Positions 14,762 to 23,627 of a DNA stretch of 64,000 nt are shown in pieces. The position numbers and the translations under genes were made by a program. Position 1 is the stretch's first letter. Each line of letters begins with the position of its first letter. Origin of the DNA: Bradyrhizobium yuanmingense (GTDB taxonomy: Bacteria > Pseudomonadota > Alphaproteobacteria > Rhizobiales > Xanthobacteraceae); the NCBI RefSeq assembly GCF_900094575.1, contig NZ_FMAE01000012.1:62001-126000 (forward strand), given 5' to 3'. The notes below the pieces were generated by a model, which was not told where the DNA came from, searched no databases, and was given only the letters and a program-made list of their open reading frames with translations.

Positions 14762-16174
14762 TTACGACCTTTGATAGTCGTCTTCAATCCGGATGATGTC
14801 GTCTTCCCCCAGATAGCTTCCAGTCTGGACCTCGATCAGCTCCAGCTGGATCTTGCCGGGATTCTCCATCCGGTGGACGGCGCCCATCGGGATGTAGATC
14901 GACTCATTCTCGTGCACCGTCTTCACGGTCTCGTTGACGGTGACCTGCGCCGTGCCGCGGACCACGATCCAGTGCTCGGCACGATGATGGTGCTTTTGCA
15001 GCGACAGCCGCCCGCCCGGCTTCACCACGATGCGCTTGACCTGGTGGCGCTCGCCATTGTCGACGGATTGATAGCTGCCCCAGGGCCGGTGCACCTTGAG
15101 ATGCTCCTCGGTGACCTTCGGCGCGACCGACTTCAATTTCGTCACCAGGCGCTTCAGCCCGTTGGCATCCTTCTGCCGCGAGACCAGCACCGCGTCCGCG
15201 GTCGCGACCACGACGAGATCGTCGACGCCCTCGAGCGCGACCAGCGCGGAATCCGTGGTGACGTTGCAATTGCGGGAATCCTCGAACACGGCGGTGCCGT
15301 GCGCGGCATTGCCTTGCGCGTCCTTCTCCGACAGCTCCCACACCGCATGCCAGGAGCCGACGTCGGACCAGCCGCACGACACCGGCACGACGGCGGCGCG
15401 CGAGGTCTTCTCCATCACCGCATAGTCGATCGAGATCGCCTTGGCCGCGCCGAACGCCTCGGGCTCCAGCGTGACGAAGCCGAGATCGCGGCCGGCATTG
15501 TTGACCGCATTGGTAACGGCCTCGACGCTTGCCGCATCCACCTTGCGATATTCGTCGAGCAGCACGCTCACCGGAAACATGAAGTTGCCGCTGTTCCAGA
15601 GATAGCCCGAATTGACGTAGTCGGAGGCCTTCACCGCATCCGGCTTCTCGACGAAGCGTGCCACCGCCTGCACTTCGCCCGCGACCACCTCGCCCGGATT
15701 GATGTAGCCATATTCCGTTGCCGGCCGTTCCGGCTTGACGCCGAAGGTGACGATGCGCCCGGCATTCGCGGCGGTGAGGCCCTCGCGACAGGCGGCGACG
15801 AAGGCAGCATTATTCTGCACGACGTGATCGGCGGCGAGCGCGAGCACGATCGCCTCGCTGGCGCGGTTCTGCGCAAACACCGCGCCGGCTGCGATGGCAG
15901 GGCCGGAATCGCGCCGCATCGGCTCGAGGATCACGTCGGCCTCGATGCCGATCTCGGCGAGCTGCTCCAGCACCATGAAGCGGTAGGAGGCGTTGGTGAT
16001 GACGATCGGCCGGTCGAACAAAGAGGGATCGGACACGCGCAGCAGCGTGTCCTGGAACGTCGAGCGCGTGCCGAACAGCGGCAGGAACTGCTTGGGCCGA
16101 ACCTCGCGCGAAGCGGGCCACAGCCGCGTGCCGGCACCGCCGCACATGATCAGGGGGATTATGCGTTTGTCCAT
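14762..16174 (-). CDS. manC: Mannose-1-phosphate guanylyltransferase / mannose-6-phosphate isomerase
   Basis: A 470-aa bifunctional type II PMI-GMP enzyme. The N-terminal nucleotidyltransferase has CGGAGTRLWPASREVRPKQF at residues about 11-30 and FVEKPD. The C-terminal cupin-type isomerase carries QKHHHRAEHWIVVRGTAQVT. It makes GDP-mannose for LPS and exopolysaccharide. The start is ATG 16174, 7 nt after the lpsL stop; earlier in-frame starts would overlap lpsL. It therefore follows lpsL in one transcript. Confidence 0.94.
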   Translation of the reverse strand: MDKRIIPLIMCGGAGTRLWPASREVRPKQFLPLFGTRSTFQDTLLRVSDPSLFDRPIVITNASYRFMVLEQLAEIGIEADVILEPMRRDSGPAIAAGAVFAQNRASEAIVLALAADHVVQNNAAFVAACREGLTAANAGRIVTFGVKPERPATEYGYINPGEVVAGEVQAVARFVEKPDAVKASDYVNSGYLWNSGNFMFPVSVLLDEYRKVDAASVEAVTNAVNNAGRDLGFVTLEPEAFGAAKAISIDYAVMEKTSRAAVVPVSCGWSDVGSWHAVWELSEKDAQGNAAHGTAVFEDSRNCNVTTDSALVALEGVDDLVVVATADAVLVSRQKDANGLKRLVTKLKSVAPKVTEEHLKVHRPWGSYQSVDNGERHQVKRIVVKPGGRLSLQKHHHRAEHWIVVRGTAQVTVNETVKTVHENESIYIPMGAVHRMENPGKIQLELIEVQTGSYLGEDDIIRIEDDYQRS

Positions 16175-16181
16175 CGTGATC

Positions 16182-17171
16182 TCAAACCTTGAAATGGTCC
16201 CGATACCAGGTGACGAAGTTATGAACCCCATGCTCGATCGGCGTTGACGGTGCAAAGCCGGTGTCGCGCGAGAGATCCTCGACATCCGCGAACGTTTCCA
16301 GCACATCTCCCGGCTGCATCGGCAGCAATTCTTTGATCGCCGTCCGGCCCAGCTCCCGCTCCAGAAGACCGACGACGTGCATCAGTTCCTCCGGATGATG
16401 ATTGCCGACATTGTAGAGCTTTGACGGCGCATTTGCGGCAGCCGGATCGTCCGCAGGCACGAGATCGATCAGCTTGGACACGACGCGCGTCACATCGTCG
16501 ATATAGGTGAAATCGCGGCGCATTTTGCCATGGTTAAAGAGCCGGATCGGCTTGCCGGCCATGATGGCGCTCGCGAACAGAAACATGGCCATGTCGGGGC
16601 GGCCCCATGGCCCGTAGATGGTGAAGAACCGCAGCCCCGTGACCGGCAGGCGATAAAGATGGCTGTAGGACTGCGCCATCACCTCGTTCGCCTTCTTGGT
16701 CGCGGCGTAGAGGCTGACCGGATGGTCGGTGCGGTCCGCAACCGCAAATGGCAGTTTTGTGTTGGCGCCGTAAACGGAGGATGACGAGGCGTAGACCAGA
16801 TGACCGCAGCCATTGTTGCGGCAGCCCTCCAGCACGTTGAGAAAGCCGACGAGATTGGAATCGGCGTAGGTCTGCGGCTGTTCGATCGAGTAGCGCACGC
16901 CGGCCTGCGCGGCCAGATGCACGACTTTGGCAAAACGATGCTGCGCGAACAGCGCCGCCATGGTCTCGCGGTCGGCGAGATCGGCCTCGACGAACGAGAA
17001 ACGCGGTTGGTCCCGGAGCAGAGCAAGGCGCGCTTTCTTCAGCGCCGGATCGTAATAGCTGTTGAGATTGTCGAGCCCGACGACGGCGCGACCTTCGCCC
17101 AGGAGCTGCCGGGCGACGTGGAAGCCGATGAAGCCGGCCGCACCCGTGACCAAAATCGCCCGATCCGTCAT
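16182..17171 (-). CDS. lpsL: UDP-glucuronate 4-epimerase (LpsL-like)
   Basis: A 329-aa extended SDR. It has NAD motif VTGAAGFIGFHVARQLL, GLDNLNSYYDPALKKARL (typical of UDP-glucuronate/galacturonate epimerases), the YAATKKANE active site and RFFTIYGPWGRPDMAMFLF. It should convert UDP-glucuronate to UDP-galacturonate, a donor used in rhizobial lipid A and core. ATG 17171 is the natural start; the frame remains open to 17252 without further homology. Confidence 0.92.
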   Translation of the reverse strand: MTDRAILVTGAAGFIGFHVARQLLGEGRAVVGLDNLNSYYDPALKKARLALLRDQPRFSFVEADLADRETMAALFAQHRFAKVVHLAAQAGVRYSIEQPQTYADSNLVGFLNVLEGCRNNGCGHLVYASSSSVYGANTKLPFAVADRTDHPVSLYAATKKANEVMAQSYSHLYRLPVTGLRFFTIYGPWGRPDMAMFLFASAIMAGKPIRLFNHGKMRRDFTYIDDVTRVVSKLIDLVPADDPAAANAPSKLYNVGNHHPEELMHVVGLLERELGRTAIKELLPMQPGDVLETFADVEDLSRDTGFAPSTPIEHGVHNFVTWYRDHFKV

Positions 17172-17396
17172 CCTGTTCCCTGGGTGATCCCTCGCCCGAT
17201 CCTGTCTAGCCGCCACCTCGACGGGGTCGCAATAGGCTCCCCGCTCCTTCACGCGGTCTCCTCATGGCGTCCTTAACGACGGCTCCTCGACGAGAGCTAT
17301 TGCAAGATCGGCGCCAAAACCATACCAAAGCGGCCGAATTCGGCGCATCGCGTCGGGTTGCCTCCAATCTTAGCAAACCCTGTTCATGCGGACGAG

Positions 17397-18356
17397 ATGC
17401 GCCGAATCCTGTTGTCGACGGCCAAGATCCTGATTTCCGCGGCGCTGCTCTATCTGGCGCTGCGCAAGGTCGACCTGTCCGAGCTGTTTTCCCGATTCAC
17501 CCTGACCAGCCTGTTCTGGCTAGGTGTGGCGATCGCGGTCACGTTCCTGCAGATCTTCGTCGGCGTGCTGCGCTGGCGCGAGATCAGCGCCGCCTGCGGC
17601 GCGCCGCTCGAGCTCGGCCGCGCCATGCGATACAACGTGATCGGCTCGTTCTTCAACCAGACGCTGCCGTCGGCGATCGGCGGCGATGCCGTGCGCCTGT
17701 GGCTGGTCGCCCGCGCCGGCGCCGGCTGGCGCACGGCGACCTACTCGATCTTCGTCGACCGCGCCATCGGCCTGGTCGCGCTCGCGATCTTGATCGTCGC
17801 CAGCCTGCCCTGGAGCTACACCCTCATCACCGATCCGCACGGTCGCTCGGCGCTGCTGCTCATCGACCTCGTGGCGCTCGCCGGCGGCCTCGGCTTCCTG
17901 ATCTTCGGCGCGCTGAAATGGCGCTGGCTGAAGACCTGGTGGGCAACGCATCACATCCACGCCTGCGCCGTCATCGCCAATCGCGTGATCTTCAGCGGCA
18001 CAAGCGGCCCCGTCGTCGCGATCCTGTCGGTCCTCGTTCACGTGCTCGCCGTCGTCATCGCCTGGTGCGTCGTGCAGTCGATTGGGGCCCCGGTTCGCTT
18101 CAGCGACGTCTTTCTGCTCGTGCCGCCGGTGATGCTGATTTCGATGATGCCGATCTCGATCGCCGGCTGGGGCGTGCGTGAGGCCACGATGAGCCTTGCG
18201 TTCGGCTTCGCGGGACTTTCCGCCAACGAGGGCGTCAACGTCTCGCTGCTGTTCGGCGCCGTGTTCTTCCTGGTCGGGGCAGTCGGCGGCCTGGTCTGGA
18301 TCCTCAGCGCCGAGAAAGCCGCGCAAGGGTCGGCCCCGATCGGAGTGCCGGAGTGA
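17397..18356 (+). CDS. UPF0104/lysylphosphatidylglycerol synthase-type transmembrane protein
   Basis: A 319-aa polytopic membrane protein with about eight helices and the family segments FFNQTLPSAIGGDAVRLWLV and MPISIAGWGVREATM. The family contains the membrane part of MprF flippases plus many stand-alone proteins in glycolipid clusters whose role is unsettled. There is no aminoacyl transferase domain. The stop overlaps the start of the next gene (GTGA), so the two are translationally coupled; with a WecA-type partner a lipid-linked sugar transport role is plausible. ATG 17397 is preferred over TTG 17358. Confidence 0.85.
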   Translation: MRRILLSTAKILISAALLYLALRKVDLSELFSRFTLTSLFWLGVAIAVTFLQIFVGVLRWREISAACGAPLELGRAMRYNVIGSFFNQTLPSAIGGDAVRLWLVARAGAGWRTATYSIFVDRAIGLVALAILIVASLPWSYTLITDPHGRSALLLIDLVALAGGLGFLIFGALKWRWLKTWWATHHIHACAVIANRVIFSGTSGPVVAILSVLVHVLAVVIAWCVVQSIGAPVRFSDVFLLVPPVMLISMMPISIAGWGVREATMSLAFGFAGLSANEGVNVSLLFGAVFFLVGAVGGLVWILSAEKAAQGSAPIGVPE

Positions 18357-19372
18357 ATTCGGCTGCCGATGCGCTCGCCGGCGCGGCCCTGCTGCTTGCC
18401 GTTGCGGCGGCCGTGCTGATCTCGGCGCTCGTGACCTGGACCAGTCGCCCCCTGCTGCAGCGCTACGCGCTGGCGCGGCCGAATGCGCGGTCCTCCCATC
18501 GCGTGCCGACCCCGCAGGGCGCCGGCATCGCGGTGATCGCCGCGACGCTGATCGTTGCCTCGCTGTGGGGGGTCTCCGCCAATGTCGCGATCCCGCCGGC
18601 GCTGGTCGCTGCGACAATCGTGATCGCGCTGGTCGGCTTCGTCGACGACATCGTATCGCTGCCCGTGCTGGTGCGCCTGGTGCTGCAGGCCGCCTGCGTC
18701 GGCGCCGTGGTGTTCACCGCCCCCGACACCGCGCGCATCGTGCCGGCGCTGCCGCTCGCGCTGGAGCGCGGCCTCATCGTCCTTGCCGGCGTCTGGTTCG
18801 TGAACCTCGTCAACTTCATGGACGGGCTCGACCTGATGACGGTGGCGGAAGTCGTTCCGGTCACCGCTGCGCTGCTGCTGCTGGGAATGCTCGGGGATCT
18901 CCCATGGCCGGCCGTGCTGATCGCCACCGCGCTGTGCGGCGCCATGCTCGGCTTCGCGCCGTTCAACCGTCCTGTCGCAAAAGTCTTCCTGGGCGATGTC
19001 GGCAGCCTGCCGATCGGCCTCCTGCTCGGCTGGTGCCTGCTCGAGCTCGCCTTGCACGGACAAGCGGCTGCGGCGCTGCTGCTGCCGGCCTACTACCTCG
19101 CCGATGCCACCATCACGCTGTTTCGGCGCATCGCGCGCCGCGAGCCGTTCTGGTCGGCGCACCGTTCGCATTTCTATCAGCGCGCGACCGACAACGGTTT
19201 CTCGGTGTCCCGGGTGAGCGGCGAAGTCTTCCTGCTTAACCTCGTGCTCGCAGGGCTGGCGATCCTCGCCGTTCGCGCCGCGACGGTGGCCGTCACGCTG
19301 CCCGCGCTGATCGCCGGCGCGATCGCGGTCGCCCTCCTGCTGCGCCGCTTCTCCCGCCCTCAGGCGTCCTGA
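18353..19372 (+). CDS. Glycosyltransferase family 4 (WecA/WbpL/MraY-type) sugar-1-phosphate transferase
   Basis: A 339-aa polyprenyl-phosphate sugar-1-phosphate transferase with about ten helices. Signature motifs are VGFVDDIVSLP, NLVNFMDGLDLMTVAE, AKVFLGDVGSLPIG and the cytoplasmic HRSHFYQRATDNGFS loop, which holds the histidine motif of the WecA/WbpL branch rather than MraY. It transfers an N-acetylhexosamine-1-phosphate to undecaprenyl phosphate to begin O-antigen synthesis. It starts with GTG at 18353, overlapping the preceding stop, and its 3' end overlaps by 13 nt the convergent reductase gene. See the nearby reductase and dehydratase for the likely sugar. Confidence 0.9.
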   Translation: MNSAADALAGAALLLAVAAAVLISALVTWTSRPLLQRYALARPNARSSHRVPTPQGAGIAVIAATLIVASLWGVSANVAIPPALVAATIVIALVGFVDDIVSLPVLVRLVLQAACVGAVVFTAPDTARIVPALPLALERGLIVLAGVWFVNLVNFMDGLDLMTVAEVVPVTAALLLLGMLGDLPWPAVLIATALCGAMLGFAPFNRPVAKVFLGDVGSLPIGLLLGWCLLELALHGQAAAALLLPAYYLADATITLFRRIARREPFWSAHRSHFYQRATDNGFSVSRVSGEVFLLNLVLAGLAILAVRAATVAVTLPALIAGAIAVALLLRRFSRPQAS

Positions 19373-20307
19373 GCCGACACGGCGAGCCGCAGCCCCTCGT
19401 CGAGCGAAACCTCCGGCCGCCAGCCGGTCGCGAGCGCCTTGGAGACGTCGAGCTCGAGCGAGCCGATCAGGCTGTCATGCATGTCCTGCCGGCCGATCAT
19501 TCGGAAAAGCGCGCTGAGCAAGCCCGGCGGCAAGCCGAATAGTCGTGGGCTCTTGCCGGACGCCTTCGCCAGACGCGCGATGAATTCGGGCGTCGAGAAC
19601 TGCTCACTGTCGGCGAGCAGGAATATCTCGAAATGGCCGGCCGCATCTGGATGAGCGAGCCGGTGCAGGATGAAGGACGACAGGTTCTGCACGGCAAGGA
19701 AGGCGCGGCGATTGCGGATCGCGGCGAACGGCAACGGCACCCCAAGGTTCATCGCGCGCGTCAACAGAGCGAAACTTCCCTTGGCGCTCGCGCCATAGAC
19801 CATGGGCGGCCTGATCACAGAGATCTTCATGTCGTTCTCGCCCGCGAGCGTCCTCAGGCCTGCCTCGGCCGCCGCCTTGGACGTCCCGTAGAGGCCGCGC
19901 GGCGTCGGGACGTCGTTCTCGCTGAACGGGGCCCTGCCCTCGTTGCTGCGGCCATGCACCAGCACGGTACTGATGAAGATGAAATGGCGCACGCCCGCCC
20001 TCGCCGCGCAGCGCGCCAGGTGCACCGTGCCGGCGGTGTTGACGTCCTGGTAGAGCTGGGCTGCATGCTCCTCGCGCCTGTGATGCACGCGCGCGGCAAG
20101 GTGAACGACCGCCTCCACCCCCTCGAGCGCGGCCCGCCAATCGGTGTCGGCGCCGATCGATTCGATCACGACCTCGCCGTCGATGCCCTGACGCTTGCGG
20201 ACGACGGGGCGGACCGACCATCCCTTGCGCACCAGCGCCTGCCCGAGGTGACGGCCGATGAAGCCGCTCGCTCCTGTCACCAGCACGACCGGTTTGCGTT
20301 CGCTCAT
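19360..20307 (-). CDS. NAD-dependent epimerase/dehydratase, probable UDP-4-keto-sugar reductase (WbpV/WreQ-like)
   Basis: A 315-aa extended SDR with VTGASGFIGRHLGQALV, the HLAARVHHRRE segment and active site LYGTSKAAAE. Position and size match WbpV of Pseudomonas and WreQ of Rhizobium, which reduce UDP-4-keto-6-deoxy-GlcNAc to UDP-QuiNAc, but a 4-epimerase of UDP-GlcNAc cannot be excluded. It follows the CapD/WbpM-type dehydratase by 35 nt on the same strand and converges with the WecA-type transferase, giving a three-gene set for O-antigen initiation. Confidence 0.82.
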   Translation of the reverse strand: MSERKPVVLVTGASGFIGRHLGQALVRKGWSVRPVVRKRQGIDGEVVIESIGADTDWRAALEGVEAVVHLAARVHHRREEHAAQLYQDVNTAGTVHLARCAARAGVRHFIFISTVLVHGRSNEGRAPFSENDVPTPRGLYGTSKAAAEAGLRTLAGENDMKISVIRPPMVYGASAKGSFALLTRAMNLGVPLPFAAIRNRRAFLAVQNLSSFILHRLAHPDAAGHFEIFLLADSEQFSTPEFIARLAKASGKSPRLFGLPPGLLSALFRMIGRQDMHDSLIGSLELDVSKALATGWRPEVSLDEGLRLAVSAQDA

Positions 20308-20342
20308 CGTCGCTCCCCGAGCGCTGGATTGCGCAACAATGG

Positions 20343-22256
20343 TCAGGCCGCCGTGGATCCAAATTCCGGCACGGCATCCTTCAGGATGGTCCTGATGGTG
20401 GCGCGATCGTCGCGCGCGATCGCCTGCTCAAGCGCCGCATTCCATTTGCGCAGCGTCTGCATCGGCGGCTCGTTCGGCTGCGCGGCCATGATGCCGGGCA
20501 CGCCGATCTCGCGGGTCGGCTCCTCCGAGGCAAACAGGATCTCGTGCAGGCGCTCGCCCGGCCGCATGCCGGTGAACACGATCTCGATGTCGTAGCCCGG
20601 CTGCAGCCCGGACAGGCGGATCATGCGCTCGGCGAGATCGACGATCTTCACCGGCTGGCCCATGTTGAGCACGTAGACCGAGACGTCGGGACGCTGCGTC
20701 CCAAGCGCATGCGTCGCCGCGGTGATGACGAGATCGCAGGCCTCGCGGATGGTCATGAAGTAACGGACCATGTCGGGATGAGTTACCGTCACCGGCCCGC
20801 CGGCCTCGATCTGGGCCTTGAACTTCGGCACCACCGACCCGTTCGAGGCCAGCACGTTGCCAAACCGGACCGAGATCAGCCGCATCGGCGGCTTGCTGCC
20901 GCTCGCTCCGGCTGCGAGGTCGCGATCGAGCGCCTGGCAGTACATTTCGGCAAAGCGCTTGGTGAGGCCGAGCATCGACACCGGCTCGATTGCCTTGTCG
21001 GTAGAGATCATCACCATCGCCTCGGCGCCGGCGGCAACGGCGGCGTCCGCGACGTTGATGGAACCGAAGATGTTGGTTTTGACGCCCTCACTCCAATCGC
21101 GCTCGAGGATCGGCACGTGCTTGAGCGCCGCGGCATGGAAGACGATGTCGGGCTTGAACTCGGCCATCAGGCGCATGACGCGCTCGCGGTCGCGAATGTC
21201 GGCAATCCGGCCTTCGATCTGTGCGGTGGCACCACGCGCGGCCAGCGCCTCGGTGACCGCGTAGAGAGCCGGCTCGGAATTTTCCACGATCAAGAGACGT
21301 GCCGCGCCGAAGGCGACCACACGCTCGCAGATCTCGGATCCGATCGAGCCGCCGCCGCCGGTGACGATCACGGCCTTGCTCCTGATCAAGGCCTCCAGGC
21401 GAGCATAGTCGATCTTCTCGCTCGGACGCAGCAGGAGGTCCTCGACCGCAACCGCCGTGAGCCTTGGCGTATCGCCGCTCTCCAGCGAGGGCATCCGGCT
21501 CACGATCACACCCAGTTTGCGCGCCCGCATCAGGATCGATTCCGGATGCGACTCCGGCTCGAAAGCCGATGGTGTCATGATGAGGCGCGCGATGGGCTTG
21601 TCGCGCTTGGCGAAATCCGAGATCACATCCTCGACGTCGTCGATGCCGCCCAGCACCGGCACGTTGCGAATGAGCTGGCCGCGATCGGCAGGCGATGGTG
21701 ACAAGACGCCGATCGGCCAGATGCGCTTGATCGCTCCGCTCTCAATGCCGCGCAGCAGCACTTCGGCATCCGCGGCGCGGCCGATCAGCAGCGTCGGCGC
21801 GGCCTCCCCGCCCCTCGCGTGACGCCGCACCCGCGTATAGCGGAAGTAGCGGTACGCCATGCGCAGCGCGCTGAGGAAGAAGATCTCGAGAAACCAGTAG
21901 AGGACGATCGTCACCTTGCCGAGAAAGAAGGCGCCGCGAACGTTGGGGGCAACGAGGATGTAGTCGAGCACGAGCAGCGCAACCGTGAGCACGGTCGCCG
22001 CGCGAATGATGTTCAGCGCGTCAGGCAGCGAGATGAAACGCCATTTCGTCGTGGTCAGATTGCAGAGGAAGAACACGACCACGCTGAAGGCGAGGAAGTA
22101 GGGCAGGATCTGGAACAGCAGCGGCAATCGAGCGTAGAAATCGTCGCCACCCTCGAATCGCAGATAGAAGGCGGCAAAAAGCGCCGCCGTGGTCGCCAGC
22201 AGGTCGTGGAGCGCGATCAGGAAATTGCGCGAGGTGAGATGCGAAAGTCGCGTCAT
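20343..22256 (-). CDS. CapD/WbpM-type membrane nucleotide-sugar 4,6-dehydratase
   Basis: A 637-aa protein: four N-terminal membrane helices (about residues 10-130), a CoA-binding-like linker domain, then an SDR catalytic domain with VTGGGGSIGSEICERV, ISTDKAIEPVSMLGLTKRFA and VRFGNVLASNGSVVPKF. In the large WbpM/FlaA1-like subfamily the usual active-site tyrosine is absent and the SDR lysine (GLTK here) is kept. It should make UDP-4-keto-6-deoxy-GlcNAc. ATG 22256 is used because the first membrane helix begins soon after; the frame is open to 22310. It lies between the O-antigen ligase and the reductase, same strand. Confidence 0.9.
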   Translation of the reverse strand: MTRLSHLTSRNFLIALHDLLATTAALFAAFYLRFEGGDDFYARLPLLFQILPYFLAFSVVVFFLCNLTTTKWRFISLPDALNIIRAATVLTVALLVLDYILVAPNVRGAFFLGKVTIVLYWFLEIFFLSALRMAYRYFRYTRVRRHARGGEAAPTLLIGRAADAEVLLRGIESGAIKRIWPIGVLSPSPADRGQLIRNVPVLGGIDDVEDVISDFAKRDKPIARLIMTPSAFEPESHPESILMRARKLGVIVSRMPSLESGDTPRLTAVAVEDLLLRPSEKIDYARLEALIRSKAVIVTGGGGSIGSEICERVVAFGAARLLIVENSEPALYAVTEALAARGATAQIEGRIADIRDRERVMRLMAEFKPDIVFHAAALKHVPILERDWSEGVKTNIFGSINVADAAVAAGAEAMVMISTDKAIEPVSMLGLTKRFAEMYCQALDRDLAAGASGSKPPMRLISVRFGNVLASNGSVVPKFKAQIEAGGPVTVTHPDMVRYFMTIREACDLVITAATHALGTQRPDVSVYVLNMGQPVKIVDLAERMIRLSGLQPGYDIEIVFTGMRPGERLHEILFASEEPTREIGVPGIMAAQPNEPPMQTLRKWNAALEQAIARDDRATIRTILKDAVPEFGSTAA

Positions 22257-22340
22257 CCGCCGACCGATGAAAACCCAGTTAAATGCAACTTGACCGCGCT
22301 GATAGCCCATCTCGACAAGACTTGCCAGCCGCGTGGCCCC

Positions 22341-23627
22341 TCAGGAACCGGCTTCCCTCATCTTCGCCCCGAGCTGTTGTTCCCGGATCACCATTCCGCC
22401 GGCGACGCCGACGCCAATGACGTACATCCAGCCCTCGTGGAAGTCGAACAAATGCGAGTTGAACAGCGAGGTGAAGACGTTCTGCACCACGACTAGGAGT
22501 CCGATCCAATTGGCAAGCCCGTCGCCGCGAAACAACCGCAGATGCAATATCCAAATCGCGTAGAGAATGGCGACGCCGATCGCGCCCCATTGCACCGCAA
22601 CGTTCAGCGTCTGGTTGTGCGGGTTGCCGATCACCTCGGCTGACGCCCGCCCCTGACCGGCGGGCGTCGCGACGCGTTCGAACAACCCGCGGGTCGAACC
22701 GGTGCCGTGCCCCAGGATCGGCGCCTCCGCGAAGAAGCCGAGCGACTTCCGCCAGAACTCGAGCCGCATGCCCATGGAGGTTGCCTCGCCCCGTTCCACA
22801 TAGCCGGTGTAATCGGTGGTAAACCTCTCGGCGGTGTGGCGCAATTGCGGCGAGGCCTGCCAGGCGAGAACGGCGCCGACGAGCAGCGCGCCGGAGATGA
22901 TCGCGATGCTGCGCCATTTGAGGTGAAGCAGTGCAAACACGCCGAACATGATCGGAATGGTGACGAGCGCGGTGCGCGACACCACCACGAAGCTCATATT
23001 GATGAAGAAACTAAGCGCCAGCGCCGTCAGCAACGCGGCGAACCAGTATCGCTTCTCGCGCAACAGCATCACGATCGGATAGGCGAGCGCCACCGCGCAA
23101 AGCGCGAATTCCTGGCTCTGGTCAATGTAGTTCTTGACGAAGATGCCGCGCTCGGGCGGATCGGTCTTGAGCGCGAGGTTCGGGTAGAAGGCGACCAGCC
23201 AGGACATCACCGACAGCAAGGCGCAGGACACCAGGAAGGCGATGAATATCCAGTGGCCACGCGGCGAGCGCTCGAAATGATAGAGCAGGACCGGCAGCAC
23301 GAGCAGCTTGACGGTCGGATTGACCGCGTAGAAGCGCGCACCCCAGGCCGCGTCCGACCACAGCGTCCCCAGCAGCGCGAGAACGACCAGCGCGATCGGC
23401 GCAATGCAGATCGGACGCTTCAAGGACTGCAGGAAGTCGCGTAGATCGAGGAACGGCACCATGCAGATCAGCATCAGCGCGTTGAAGATCCCCGCAAGCG
23501 ATGTCGACCAGGGCAGCGAGGCCGCAGTCAGGATCGCAAACAGATCGACTGTTTCACGCCAGGCCGCCGGACTGCGCAGGCGCCGCCGCAACATCTGGCC
23601 GGGGGTCTCGCGTGCGAGCGCCGTCAC
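22341..23627 (-). CDS. O-antigen ligase / polymerase family membrane protein (WaaL-like)
   Basis: A 428-aa integral membrane protein with about twelve helices and a large periplasmic loop (about residues 260-350) containing SMGMRLEFWRKSLGFF, PILGHGTGSTRGLFE and NPHNQTLNVAVQWGAIG. These match the Wzy_C/WaaL family: an arginine after the MG of the loop and the HNQ motif. It should join O-antigen to lipid A-core, or polymerise repeats. Its start overlaps the hldE stop by 4 nt (ATGA), implying coupled translation. Confidence 0.88.
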   Translation of the reverse strand: MTALARETPGQMLRRRLRSPAAWRETVDLFAILTAASLPWSTSLAGIFNALMLICMVPFLDLRDFLQSLKRPICIAPIALVVLALLGTLWSDAAWGARFYAVNPTVKLLVLPVLLYHFERSPRGHWIFIAFLVSCALLSVMSWLVAFYPNLALKTDPPERGIFVKNYIDQSQEFALCAVALAYPIVMLLREKRYWFAALLTALALSFFINMSFVVVSRTALVTIPIMFGVFALLHLKWRSIAIISGALLVGAVLAWQASPQLRHTAERFTTDYTGYVERGEATSMGMRLEFWRKSLGFFAEAPILGHGTGSTRGLFERVATPAGQGRASAEVIGNPHNQTLNVAVQWGAIGVAILYAIWILHLRLFRGDGLANWIGLLVVVQNVFTSLFNSHLFDFHEGWMYVIGVGVAGGMVIREQQLGAKMREAGS

